In this document: one piece after another, positions 20,950 to 31,420 of the stretch | Position numbering within the stretch: the stretch's first letter is position 1 | Layout: every line of letters starts with the position of its first letter | NCBI GenBank assembly: GCA_963585895.1 | Contig: OY757939.1 | Location: 31,596,530 to 31,660,529 of the forward strand | Source of the DNA: Sepioteuthis lessoniana | Taxonomy: Eukaryota > Mollusca > Cephalopoda > Myopsida > Loliginidae | Direction of reading: 5' to 3' | Length of the DNA: 64,000 bases | Position numbers and translations under genes: made by a program | The notes under the pieces: generated by a model | The model's database searches: none | Told to the model about the DNA's origin: nothing | What the model saw: the letters and a program-made list of their open reading frames with translations, nothing else

Positions 20950-22120
20950 TGAGTTTTTTTTAACTTCAAAAACAACTGAAATTTTGTCGAACCACAGAAA
21001 GAAACAAACAGTAGAAATACGTAGTCAACATGCATAGGACACTTTTGTTATTTAGTCCTTTTTGTAGTTTTAGTTGTGTTAGTCACACACACACACACAC
21101 ACAGAGGATTATTTCACGAACAGTAATAGAACCATAGTAATGTTTTAAATGTTTCATTGTATTTATTGTTGAGATATGAATTTGTTTTGTTTATGTCGCC
21201 TTGTTTGGAATGTTCCTTTTGTCTGCGCCGTTTCATATCGTTTACACATCTTTTATATCATTACTTTATTTACTTCATTTGCCTATTTTGCCTTTTTCCA
21301 AACATAAACAAAAATAACATACCACTCAGCAAATAATATACCAAACCAACATAAATCTTGGGGGACCAAACCAAATAACATGTCCCCCTGCAGATGTTTC
21401 AGTGGAAGCCATGATAAATTTGAGAGAGAGAGAGAGAGAGAGAGATATTCTCTAAACGCTTGAATGAAATGTGTTCCTTTTAGCAGACAAGTCATACATT
21501 TGGTTGTTGAACTTGAAGCAGTCTCTGACAAGTAAAGAAAGTGGAATTAAAACCATTTCCTGATCTTAAGTTTTGTGCAGAGTTGTTCAATGTTATTTCA
21601 TCTTTTTGAATTTCTACCCCACCCAGGCCGTTAGTCATTGGACCCTTGACAAGAAGTTGACAGGGCTTGGAAATGATCGAGGAGACTACATTGGGTTGAA
21701 CAAATGTTTCTTTCCCAAAGCTCAAGTTTAATATTTATGGTACAAGCTTGCTTAGAGCGGTGTGAGTATTGCAACTGGCGCCGTTGTGTCGCTGCGTGCT
21801 ATCTTTTTTTTTTTTAATTATACTGTTAATTCTATTTTTTTTGCTTCGTTTTATAGGCATTATTTTCCCCACCAGGAAAAAATCTACAAATAAGAAATCC
21901 TAAATAAATCTTTTCACAAGATAGCAGATTATAAAGAATAATGTTAATTTCATGAAACATGATCATCACATTTACAAAAAAAAAAAAAAATACCCATACT
22001 CACGCTGAGATTTGGAGAAATTATTAGATGCCGCTTTAGATCTTCTGCAACTTTAGGACTATTTACTTTAAAATTAAAAAAAAACCCATGAAGAACATCT
22101 CAATTAAAAATAGGTCAAGC
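20950..22120. other. Spacer with two microsatellites
   Basis: (CA)n lies at 21085-21103 and (GA)n at 21421-21445. A minus-strand open frame at about 21492-21731 lacks an ATG. It contains VQPNVVSSIISKPCQLLVKG and GPMTNGLGGVEIQKDEI and ends QVQQPNV-stop. It has a protein-like composition but I do not recognise it. It could be a terminal exon of an unknown gene. Confidence 0.35.
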
Positions 22121-22124
22121 TAGT

Positions 22125-22495
22125 GTGATTGGTTGATTTCCAAAGAATATCAAGAGGTCTAAGGTTATTTTATTCCTAAAGGTTACGGAACTGCGTTTAT
22201 TGTATATTTATATTTACATTTTTATGTAGTTTTCTTAATAGATTTTTGCACGCGGTTAAACAGATCTATTTGACGAATAGATGGAAGCCTAACAGATACT
22301 ACCAATCCGGATCAGGGTGGTACTGGGAGTAATGGCCATGAAAGGGTATTCCTCACTCCCCAGATCTTCTGAACCGGAGCTTCACCATCAGATGCAGTTA
22401 AGAATCATAGCCAGGACACTTTTTTGGAGGGGTGTTACTCCTCTGCAGAGAATGTAGTGAACATATTCTAAGCCCTGTCGACAGAGCGGGTCAAG
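22125..22495 (-). repeat. SINE-A copy
   Basis: The plus strand shows a degraded tail at about 22125-22200, then 'cgcggttaaacagatctattt' and 'ccggatcagggtgg'. The body follows with 'tcaccatcagatgcagtt', and the head with 'ctctgcagagaatg' and 'acatattctaagccctg'. Confidence 0.7.
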
Positions 22496-22499
22496 CGAT

Positions 22500-23160
22500 A
22501 CCGAGAGTCCTGCTTCTGTTATATTACAAATAGACTTCAAATTAATTTCATGGAATACTGACCAGTAAATCTTCACCAGGAAACTGGCACGATGAACTTA
22601 CTAGATTTTAAAATATTTACTCTTCTCTGTTCAGAGAAGATTTAATGTAGTCAATTTTTTTAAGTGTCACTGATCGGAATGATCAGTGACAATGGTTGAG
22701 ACGTCAATCAAATTGCTCCCATTCTCGTAAAGTATGGTTAAACATTTAATTTCAGTAAAAAGTAAATGAATTAAACATGATGTAAGACTGTTTAGTTATT
22801 AATCTAAAATGTCATCATTTTACAGTTGGTGATCGAAAGATGAGTGGATAATTGCGGTTTAATCAAACAGTAGCTGAAAGAACTTCGAATTTTTGTTCGG
22901 CGGGTAAGTCAACTTGGCCGTTGGTCTCGTCTGATATTTTTACCCAATGAGGATGACTTATCCCATTCTGCCCTGACCTTTCCCGGGCAATTCATAGACG
23001 GTGAAAGAGAGCCAATCTAACTCTTCCTCAGAACTTTTCGAGCAGGACAGACGTCTTTCTGTCCGCTCCATTCAATAGCAGCAGTTTCAGTACACCATGA
23101 GGAGAGCCGTCTAATTCATAGGCCTTTGAGTCTACTCTGCTAGACCAAAGGTTCCCCATT
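22500..23160. other. Unique sequence upstream of the 81-bp array
   Basis: AT-rich to about 22880, then a GC-richer stretch (22890-23160) immediately before the array. No TATA box or open frame is convincing. Confidence 0.4.
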
Positions 23161-23164
23161 GAAC

Positions 23165-24950
23165 ATGAATTCGACAAATATATTACGCACTCGAAAAATT
23201 CAAACTACAGGCAACACGCCAAATGTCTACATCATGGACCATGCATTTATGCTGAATATATCCTCTACTGTTATAAGACTACCAACTATTGGCAATACGC
23301 CAAATGTCTACATCATGGACCACGCATTTATGCTGAATATATCCTCTACTGTTATAAGACTACCAACTACTGGCAACACGCCAAATGTCTACATCATGGA
23401 CCATGCATTTATACTGAATATATCCTCTACTGTTATAAGACTACCAACTATTGGCAACACGCCAAATGTCTACATCATGGACCATGCATTTATACTGAAT
23501 ATATCCTCTACTGTTAGAAGACTACCAACTATTGGCAACACGCCAAATGTCTACATCATGGACCACGCATTTATGCTGAATATATCCTCTACTGTTATAA
23601 GACTACCAACTATTGGCAACACGCCAAATGTCTACATCATGGACCATGCATTTATGCTGAATATATCCTCTACTGTTATAAGACTACCAACTATTGGCAA
23701 CACGCCAAATGTCTACATAATGGACCATGTATTTATACTGAATATATCCTCTACTGTTATAAGACTAACAACTATTGGCAACACGCCAAATGTCTACATC
23801 ATGGACCACGCATTTATGCTGAATATATCCTCTACTGTTATAAGACTACCAACTATTGGCAACACGCCAAATGTCTACATCATGGACCATGCATTTATAC
23901 TGAATATATCCTCTACTGTTATAAGACTACCAACTATTGGCAACACGCCAAATATCTACATCATGGACCACGCATTTATGCTGAATATATCCTCTACTGT
24001 TATAAGACTACCAACTATTGGCAACACGCCAAATGTCTACATCATGGACCACGCATTTATGCTGAATATATCCTCTACTGTTATAAGACTACCAACTATT
24101 GGCAACACGCCAAATGTCTACATCATGGACCACGCATTTATGCTGAATATATCCTCTACTGTTATAAGACTACCAACTATTGGCAACACGCCAAATGTCT
24201 ACATCATGGACCACGCATTTATGCTGAATATATCCTCTACTGTTATAAGACTACCAACTATTGGCAACACGCCAAATGTCTACATCATGGACCATGCATT
24301 TATACTGAATATATCCTCTACTGTTATAAGACTACCAACTATTGGCAACACGCCAAATGTCTACATCATGGACCACGCATTTATGCTGAATATATCCTCT
24401 ACTGTTATAAGACTACCAACTATTGGCAACACGCCAAATGTCTACATCATGGACCACGCATTTATGCTGAATATATCCTCTACTGTTATAAGACTACCAA
24501 CTATTGGCAACACGCCAAATGTCTACATCATGGACCACGCATTTATGCTGAATATATCCTCTACTGTTAGAAGACTACCAACTATTGGCAACACGCCAAA
24601 TATCTACATCATGGACCACGCATTTATACTGAATATATCCTCTACTGTTATAAGACTACCAACTATTGGCAACACGCCAAATGTCTACATCATGGAGCAC
24701 GCATTTATGCTGAATATATCCTCTACTGTTATAAGACTACCAACTATTGGCAACACGCCAAATGTCTACATCATGGACCACGCATTTATGCTGAATATAT
24801 CCTCTACTGTTATAAGACTACCAACTATTGGCAACACGCCAAATGTCTACATCATGGACCATGCATTTATACCGAATATATCTTCCACTGCTATAGAACT
24901 TCAAACTACTGGCAAGTCGCCAAAATGCCTTGCTCAACCCTTTTATACCT
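23165..24950. repeat. 81-bp minisatellite, 21 homogeneous units
   Basis: The unit begins GGCAACACGCCAAATGTCTA and repeats at 23210, 23291 and so on to 24830 with no insertions or deletions. Inner units differ by only 0-4 bases. The edge units (about 23165-23209 and 24895-24950) are strongly diverged but still alignable. This is the expected pattern for an array homogenised by unequal exchange. Confidence 0.97.
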
Positions 24951-25090
24951 GTGTTCCTACTCACTACGACGACCACCACAAAAGGCTACCTTCCAACTCA
25001 AGCTTTATTAATCTTCCAAAATTGAAAACCTTACGGCATCTTCGTTCCTCTCTTTTAATTTCCTTCGAATATAGCGTGGAGGTAACGTAA
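23165..25090 (+). CDS. 641-codon open frame over an 81-bp tandem array
   Basis: The ATG at 23165 opens 641 codons. The upstream TTG at 23159 is not a plausible animal start. Residues 16 onward are 21 complete copies of a 27-residue unit, GNTPNVYIMDHAFMLNISST followed by VIRLPTI, at 23210-24910. A partial diverged unit and a unique basic C-terminal tail of about 55 residues follow. Every unit is exactly 81 bases. Substitutions are few (M/I, I/R, H-codon changes) and none creates a stop in this frame. The first 15 residues are themselves a decayed unit. There is no signal peptide and no known domain. Either it is a repetitive gene or a minisatellite whose period happens to be a multiple of three. 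I lean to the latter because synonymous changes do not predominate. Confidence 0.35.
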   Translation: MNSTNILRTRKIQTTGNTPNVYIMDHAFMLNISSTVIRLPTIGNTPNVYIMDHAFMLNISSTVIRLPTTGNTPNVYIMDHAFILNISSTVIRLPTIGNTPNVYIMDHAFILNISSTVRRLPTIGNTPNVYIMDHAFMLNISSTVIRLPTIGNTPNVYIMDHAFMLNISSTVIRLPTIGNTPNVYIMDHVFILNISSTVIRLTTIGNTPNVYIMDHAFMLNISSTVIRLPTIGNTPNVYIMDHAFILNISSTVIRLPTIGNTPNIYIMDHAFMLNISSTVIRLPTIGNTPNVYIMDHAFMLNISSTVIRLPTIGNTPNVYIMDHAFMLNISSTVIRLPTIGNTPNVYIMDHAFMLNISSTVIRLPTIGNTPNVYIMDHAFILNISSTVIRLPTIGNTPNVYIMDHAFMLNISSTVIRLPTIGNTPNVYIMDHAFMLNISSTVIRLPTIGNTPNVYIMDHAFMLNISSTVRRLPTIGNTPNIYIMDHAFILNISSTVIRLPTIGNTPNVYIMEHAFMLNISSTVIRLPTIGNTPNVYIMDHAFMLNISSTVIRLPTIGNTPNVYIMDHAFIPNISSTAIELQTTGKSPKCLAQPFYTCVPTHYDDHHKRLPSNSSFINLPKLKTLRHLRSSLLISFEYSVEVT

Positions 25091-25509
25091 CACTTTCCTT
25101 CGTTAAAAAAAAACAAACTATTGAACCGGATAGACAATCGTTGGATTGTTGCCATCGAGTGAAATAGAGATGCGAGAATTGGCGAATTGAACAGTAAATA
25201 AATAAAAGAGAATAATATTAATGCTAGGAACCTAGAACAGATAAAAGGAAGTGTAACAAGGTTCAATTATTTAACTCTTAGTGGGCACTCAGGTAGATAA
25301 GTGAAACCTGTTAATCGTAAATTACCCGGGAAAATCAAAAACCTAAAAAGACAAAGCTACGTAGCTGAAGCTAACTTCATTATACAATAACATGCAATGG
25401 TAATCCTCTACAGCAATCAACCCAAGAATACACCGCAGAACATAAATAATGCCAAGCTGTAATCTTACCAGTATACTAATGAATAGGATTAGTTTACTAA
25501 TCCGAGTCG
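25091..25509. other. AT-rich spacer
   Basis: Nothing recognised downstream of the array. Confidence 0.45.
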
Positions 25510-25715
25510 ATTATAATTTCGTTGTAGTGGCTAACGTGCTAGATTGCGACATCGTAATAAGCGAGTTGGAACTCCAGTCGTGCTATTACGTTCACTTCCA
25601 GACTAATACATCTTGGGAAAGGTATGAACTACTTTATCCCCTCTTATTATGAGTTAAAAAGCATCACTACTGTTCTACAAGAAGGTTAATATGCTAATAA
25701 ACAAAGAAACCAAAC
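25510..25715 (+). repeat. SINE-B copy (tRNA-derived)
   Basis: The A-box region is 'gtagtggctaacgtgctag' and the B-box region 'gcgagttggaactccagtcg'. The body is 'cacttccagactaataca' and 'gggaaaggtatgaac'. A degraded hairpin tail 'aaggttaatatgctaataaac' ends at about 25705. Confidence 0.75.
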
Positions 25716-26440
25716 CAAATCAATTTCGCTGTTTGTTGATTAAGCGCAAACATTTATTTGATAGAATGAATGAGCGGTATAAAACAATTATAAAATATTA
25801 AAAGAAAAACGTTATTGGTATGAGTGTTTCTTTTTATATGCGTATACTCTGAGCTAATCGATTTTTAAGTAATGATAGCCGTAAAGACATTCAATATCTT
25901 AACAAAAGAGAACCTTTAATCATAGAACTAAGAAGAGCATTTAGAATCAGATTGCTTTCTTTCACAAACGACCCAAAAATCGTTCCAGTGGCTTTTTTGG
26001 CTCAGTACATAAAACAATATCATCATACACAGCATGATATTGCAACATGATCTAGAAACACATTGAGAGATAATAAAAATGACCCATTGGCATTTTGAAT
26101 GTCATGATATCAAACTGTAGTATAAAAAAAAAAATTTGAAATTAAGAAAAACCTGAGCAAGAAATTTTGCACGGGTTTGGCTCGACCACAATTATTAGTC
26201 AGAATATTTATGTTCCCTCTCTGGAAAATAAACCAACTAAATTTTTTTAGAGTTTTTTTTTTTTTATAAAGGACTCATTTGTATGATCTTAGGTAGGTCA
26301 CAAAATTACAATAGCTACTAAAATATATTCAGTAAAATAAATAAAATCCATAGAAGAACCTCAATGAGTTAAGGTGACAACCATGTGCTTTAAAGAATGC
26401 TTGTAACAAGTTGAGATGTTGTTTGTGAAAAAAATGTCAC
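25716..26440. other. AT-rich, probably intron of the minus-strand gene
   Basis: This lies directly 3' of the splice donor at 26444-26443 on the minus strand. No second exon could be picked out with confidence. Confidence 0.4.
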
Positions 26441-26444
26441 TTAC

Positions 26445-26693
26445 CTGCTTGGTATGTTTTAATGTATCTTTCACACCTTTAAATTTGAAATATTTTTGGA
26501 CGTAAATATCCTTTTGCGCATTGTAAGGTGGAATGACAGGACCGAGTTTAGGATTAACTTTTGAGAAATCGCTTGAAATGTTACTCACAGCTATACAATC
26601 CAATATAAATCTTTTTTCGAAGTTTTGTTTAGTCTCGAGAGGGGGCGTAGGTGGGGATCTATACATTTTATTACATCGCTTATGTCGAGACAT
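26445..26693 (-). CDS. First coding exon of an unrecognised host gene
   Basis: The minus-strand ATG at 26693 opens exactly 83 codons, MSRHKRCNKMYRSPPTPPLE ... VQKYFKFKGVKDTLKHTKQ. They end at AAGCAG|GTAAGTG, an almost ideal splice donor, in phase 0. The peptide is basic and proline-containing (SPPTPPLE, LGPVIPPYN), with no signal peptide, and it looks like neither a transposon protein nor a low-complexity frame. Small basic proteins with short proline motifs are common among ciliary microtubule inner proteins. An RFX-type X-box-like site at 26840-26854 would fit that, but the function is only a guess. The remaining exons would lie toward lower coordinates, probably beyond or among the repeats. 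This is the strongest evidence of a non-transposon gene in the window. Confidence 0.6.
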
Positions 26694-26839
26694 GATTTGG
26701 CAATGTGACCAAATTGCAAAGAAAGGAGCCGTATGGAATGATGTACATAAATGTTTTCAATACTCTTTGATCTCGCCAGCTATATGGGCCTAAAGTTGTT
26801 ATCAACTCCAATGTGTTCTATGGCCTAATTACAATGGTT

Positions 26840-26854
26840 GTTGTCAAGGGTGAC
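26840..26854 (-). promoter_or_regulatory. X-box-like (RFX) site
   Basis: On the minus strand GTCACC-CTT-GACAAC has two imperfectly inverted half-sites, one mismatch from GTNRCC-N(0-3)-RGYAAC. It lies about 150 bases upstream of the ATG at 26693. A second palindrome, GTTGTTATCAAC, lies near 26793-26804. RFX sites at this distance mark ciliary genes in animals; relevance here is inference. Confidence 0.3.
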
Positions 26855-27264
26855 AGAAGCTCTTACTACTCGGTAGTATTACTGATTGATTTTAGTTGTT
26901 ATGTAAGTAACAATGCCAAACAGGAAAAGCAACTTGCAGAATATTTCTGTTCCCTTCTGGGGAAAAACGTATTAAACCAACTAAAAAATAAAAGATATTT
27001 GGTATAACTGAAATATTGAATAAGCTAAATAATAATAAAGATTTTAATCTTTACAAAATAGAAAGAAAAATTCGAAGAGGTCTCTTGCCACTCCCCAACC
27101 AACAAAAGGTATTTTTTTGTTTTCCGTAGATTTAAAACAAAAGTAACTCAGTCGCCGTTTAAATAAATTGCGAGTGCAAAAGATCAAAAATAGAACACAA
27201 TCAAAGTAATCAACTTTCTTTTTCGTGTTTGGATAATAGTGTAGCTAATAGGGAGAATTAGAAG

Positions 27265-27490
27265 AGTGAGTCCTAGTAGTGTAGAGGCTAATGTGCTGGA
27301 TTGTACTACGTAGTAAGAGAGCTCGCACTCCAGTAGCGTTATCACGTTCACTTTCGGACTAATACCCTTGGAAAAGGTATGAACTCTATTATCCCCCCAC
27401 CAGGTATGGATTAAATAGTACCACTACTGTTCTACAAGAATAGCTTTGACATTGAATTACCCACGAAGGTTGATATGTCATTAAACAAAG
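27265..27490 (+). repeat. SINE-B copy (tRNA-derived), well preserved
   Basis: The A-box region is 'agtgtagaggctaatgtgc' and the B-box region 'agctcgcactccagtagcg'. The body is 'cactttcggactaatacc' and 'ggaaaaggtatgaactc', followed by 'atggattaaatagtaccact'. The hairpin tail is 'ttgacattgaattaccc' / 'ggttgatatgtcattaaac'. It ends near 27490, followed by 'aagaaa'. Confidence 0.8.
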
Positions 27491-27494
27491 AAAA

Positions 27495-28100
27495 CGAAAG
27501 CAAACTAAACGAGAATTGGTATCGAAAATCATTTCATATATGCATTGCAGCCATTCTTGTAATTTATAACACTCAGTTCGACCATTATTGTCGGTCAGAT
27601 GAAGTTTCTTAACTAAAGAAAACAACCTTGAAAATCAAGATATATAAGCTTATTTAATTTTGCATTACATTTACAAAACAAACCACTGTTTATCTGTGCC
27701 AAAGAAACAACACACTCGTGGGAATTGTGGCTGAGTAAGTTACTTCGGGATGCGTAGCCGACACACTATAAGTAGATTATTGAAATCTCCACAACTACTC
27801 AACTAGGATATGTTGAGATATCATTAAAGAAAGAAATGGAAATCAACCCAAACAAAATTCCTAGTCAGAAAATAAGGGTCCAAAGCTTGACATTTAAGTG
27901 AAGTTCAGTTAACGGAATCTAATTCCATACCAATTCTCCGATAGAATATATTAGGTACACACATACGCATACATACACGCGGACAATCAAACTCATTGGT
28001 CATCAAGCTATGATTAGAGTGCAGTGTATGTTTATCTCACATTGATGCATGAAGAAGACGATAATAATAATGATCATAATAGTTCACGTATTTTGTTAAG
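27495..28100. other. Spacer with a degenerate hairpin tail
   Basis: At 27800-27835 'actcaactaggatatgttgagatatcatta' resembles a decayed hairpin tail. Nothing coding is supported. Confidence 0.4.
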
Positions 28101-28104
28101 TATG

Positions 28105-28300
28105 TATTTACCCAATCCTTCCACGGGCATAATGTGACACAAGGTCAAATTTAAGCAGAGTACAGCTAGTTTGATTTCAGAGTTATCCTTTTGGTTGTCT
28201 AACCAAGGCTAAAGAACCCATCCTTATAGCTAGGAGATTAAACAGATGGATTCATGCTTTTCCTAAGGGCATTAGCGCGAAGTAGTAGCACCTCTCCCAT
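28105..28300 (-). repeat. SINE-C copy, head-truncated
   Basis: The plus strand has 'atgtgacacaaggtcaaat', 'agagtacagctagtttgatt' and 'gttgtctaaccaaggctaaa'. The tRNA-like head is replaced by other sequence after about 28290. Confidence 0.65.
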
Positions 28301-28369
28301 TGCAACAAACCCATTAATACCTTGGATTTCTCTCTTGGTTTTCCAGGAGCCACCTGGCGTTCGCGCCAG

Positions 28370-28565
28370 GTGAGTGTTATTAAGCTGATCGGATGGTATC
28401 AAGAGGCTTTCCTCGCAGGCAATACTTACTTAGCAAGGCTAAGTTTATTGCTTGGCACCTGAGGCACCCAAAAAGAGGAATACCGAGGATATCAAGCATT
28501 TTTGTGACGGCCACGCATGATTTTCGATTCGAGTGTGCTCCGCCCCAACAATAAAATGACTCCAT
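28370..28565 (+). repeat. Protein-like dispersed unit 'FIAW', copy 1
   Basis: One plus-strand frame reads AKFIAWHLRHPKRGIPRISS and continues through HDFRFECAPP. The same order of residues, A(K/R)F I x W x L x H ... R G (I/M) P, occurs on the minus strand at 29018-29200 and on the plus strand at 54715-54840. I do not recognise the parent protein. Confidence 0.45.
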
Positions 28566-29017
28566 GTCATATCTGACTCGATCTATCCCATTTCACTAAA
28601 GATAGAGGGTCAGAGTAATCCAACGTCATTGACACAGTTGTGGCAGGAATTAGAGCTATTTTGGCCTTGCTCATGCGTACGCAGATCGTTCGTTAAGCTT
28701 GACCATGCGTTATATACTGCACCCGAGGAGGTACAACTTAAATAGTTACACCTCGTTAAAAAGACCACATGTCGTCGTATACTACAGCTAAGGGTATATA
28801 GTTTAATGCTGTTGTAACCTAACAAAAGGTTACTGAATGAGAAATAACCAAAAGAGGTTGGAAATGAAATGGAAAACTTTATAACATTAACAAAATATAA
28901 TACTTGCCAACGGCATGAAAAAGGTAAACCACTGCTAGTGGTGTACTACTTAATCAGCATATTAAGGTATCTGTCATACGTCCCAACAACCGGACGAGTA
29001 CGGCAGAAGGTATTTTT
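28566..29017. other. Unique, moderate-GC sequence
   Basis: Nothing recognised between two copies of the FIAW unit. Confidence 0.4.
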
Positions 29018-29270
29018 TTAAGGAGGATCCGGGCGCAGAGCCGTAGCCCTGACATGCCTAGCGGCTCCAAAAATGCCTCGACCCCGTCGGCATTCCCCTA
29101 AAAAGGAGTGAATCAGGCGCCAGGCGATAAACCTAGCCTTTCCGATGATGGTTAGAACCCGGGAGACGGTCCTTTGAGGTTCGAGGAGGGTTGGCCGCGT
29201 GACGTGAATGCTGGGCTTCCTCGACACCCACGTCAGACAGCTTCGACCGAATAACCGCCGATTTAATCAG
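29018..29270 (-). repeat. Protein-like dispersed unit 'FIAW', copy 2
   Basis: The minus-strand translation reads LTIIGKARFIAWRLIHSFLG and then ECRRGRGIFGAARHVRATAL. It is GC-rich compared with the flanks and inverted relative to copy 1, about 450 bases away. Confidence 0.45.
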
Positions 29271-29454
29271 TAGATTACCCCCGCCCTTACAATAGTATCC
29301 AACGTATTTATGAGGAATAGGACATACACATTAATATTCATAGGTACGTTATATTACAAACGCTCACACATAAACTCTCCTGCATATGAAAATATTTTAC
29401 TACACAACTTTATTGCACAACCTAAAGTTTTCGTAAAAGTTACTTAGATTTTTA

Positions 29455-29760
29455 CTGTCCTGGGTACGAATTTAAATTGCATCTCATGGCGAAGTTTCAT
29501 TTCTGGAGATCTGGTGAGAGTGGAGAGTGGTAGTACCGATGAGGGTTCCACCTATGGGTCAAATAGTTCTATTAAAAATTATTCGTATTCAATAGGACCG
29601 TAAGTCAAAACAAAAACAAAACAAAACAAACACTCTTAAGAAACAAAGACACAAAAATGTAAATATGAATGTACATTGAACGCAATTTTTTAACATCTAG
29701 GCATAAAATAACCCGAGACAAGTTGACATGCCATTAAAACCAATCACTCAATCATTTGAT
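29455..29760 (+). repeat. SINE-A copy with second tail type
   Basis: The head fragment is 'tcctgggtacgaatttaaattgcatctc'. The box is 'gagggttccacctatgggtc'. The variable part has 'aaatatgaatgtacattgaacg'. The tail 'ggcataaaataaccc' / 'agttgacatgccattaaaacc' is at 29699-29740. Confidence 0.75.
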
Positions 29761-29804
29761 TTTTACCAGTAAAATGTCATAAAATTGGTGTAGATTTCGG
29801 TTTC

Positions 29805-30025
29805 TTTGTTTGATTGCATAGAGACTTTTATGGATTATTTAATGCCAAAGCCATTCTTGTAGAAGAATAGTAATAGTACTGTTTAACCAATAATTGGGGG
29901 ATAAGGGGTTCATACTTTTCTCAATGGTATTAATTCGAAAATGAATGCCTAGGGTTTGAACTCGCCCACTATGATGTCGCAATCCAGTATGTTAGCCACT
30001 GTGCCACGAGTGGTTTAATTTGCAA
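29805..30025 (-). repeat. SINE-B copy (tRNA-derived)
   Basis: The plus strand starts with the tail complement (ggtttctttgtttgattgca ... ggattatttaatgcc). It continues with 'gaataggggataaggggttcata'-like body sequence. It ends with the B-box complement 'gggtttgaactcgcccac' and the A-box complement 'atgttagccactgtgccacg'. Confidence 0.75.
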
Positions 30026-30299
30026 TGTATTGGTTTAATATCGTTTATGAGGATTGACAATAACTAAAAGATGAAATTGAAGGCAAAACGAGAATTTGGT
30101 TTTGAATCGAAATCTGTGTTTGAAATAAAACATGTCATAACTGAAAATTGCATGTTATTTATCACTATCTGTGTTTAAAAAAGATACACAGAATCCATAC
30201 ATGCTAACTGTATGAATTTAAACTATAAATAACATTTTGACATATTGGTTTCTATATCTGTGTTAAAATTTGGCGAATTAATAATAAATATACCTAACA

Positions 30300-30420
30300 A
30301 AAATATTTAAAAAAGAAAAAGTAAACAAAAGAAAAAGTAAACAAAAAACTTGAATGGGAAAAATATTTAAAAAAGAAATAGTAAACAAAAGAAAAAGTAA
30401 ACAAAAAACTTGAATGGGAA
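30300..30420. repeat. 60-bp tandem duplication
   Basis: The segments 30301-30360 and 30361-30420 are identical except at one base (position 19 of the unit), so the duplication is recent. Each unit also contains an internal repeat, 'gaaaaagtaaacaaaa'. Confidence 0.98.
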
Positions 30421-30424
30421 AAAT

Positions 30425-31085
30425 TAAAGATGAGGTTTTGTGAACTGAGAGGTTTACTTTTGCAGGTAAATATATTTATCTTATTTTTGAGAAAAATTGA
30501 GTTAACTTTTTCAGTGGGTGATTCGATTTGCAATAAGGCTAACTTTGCCGGTTCATGATAAGGTCAAGGCTGATAACAGTACAATCATCGTCGAATATAA
30601 TTATAAAAGCTAACAACAAAACTCAACATATAGAGAATACACACATGACCACTGTGCAATAATGAGTTAACTTTCATGCAATCATTTTAGTTTTTGATCG
30701 TCCATTTAAAGATTTTATGTCTTCAGAAAAGAATAAGAGAAACAATGGTATTGATGACAATTACAAGTTCTTACTAAAGTATTTTAGTATCATCGTGGTA
30801 TCACAGAGGGAAATAGCCCCTGAGAAAACTTTAGATTGATGCAAATGTTATACGGTTATTTGAATGGATTAATTGTATTTTTGTATTTAAGTTCTATTCC
30901 TTGAATCTCTGGTAATCTTAATCCATCAGTGTCATTCGTAGTGATGGAAACTCTCTCCAGCTTAGGTCGACGATATCTATGCACATTGCACGAATTTAAT
31001 AAAACCAAAAACAATTCAAATTAATAATACATATATCTATATGTTACTAAAATTATCATTACATATATATATATAAAATAAAAAG
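30425..31085. other. AT-rich spacer
   Basis: Nothing recognised. Confidence 0.45.
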
Positions 31086-31089
31086 AAAT

Positions 31090-31420
31090 CTATTTTACAT
31101 ATGCCAACGTTTCGGTCTAACCTATCATCATCTGGGTACTACTTTATAGTTCATAGTTCATCTTAAATTGTTTTTTTTAAAGAATTATAGAATAATCTAT
31201 AACTAAAGACATTTCTTAAATTTTTGAACAGAAAAAAATGACGTCAGCTAAGAACAAAATAAAAAGCGATAGCGTTGAAGAGGACAATGATTTTTTTTCT
31301 CAATTTTCATTTTAATTTTCCATTCGAAAATATTTTTTGGGATGAAATCGTAAACAATAAAGTATTGCTCAGATGATGGTCGGTCAGACCGAAACATTGG
31401 TATATATAAGATACATCATT
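31090..31420. mobile_element. Inverted pair of Penelope-type ends
   Basis: The left end reads, on the minus strand, CCCAGATGATGATAGGTTAG and then ACCGAAACGTTGGCATATGT. The right end reads, on the plus strand, CTCAGATGATGGTCGGTCAG and then ACCGAAACATTGGTATATAT. The arms face outward and flank about 240 bases of AT-rich interior. The GATGATGG ... GACCGAAAC core also follows the GIY-YIG fragment at 56.3 kb. Confidence 0.6.

Noticed and set aside
23165-24950. CRISPR-like array
   Set aside because: The repeats are contiguous 81-base units with no unique spacers, and the context is an animal genome; it is a tandem minisatellite.
24964-25266. Minus-strand 100-codon frame beside the array
   Set aside because: It is antisense to the C-terminal tail of the array frame, phenylalanine/serine-rich, with no motif.
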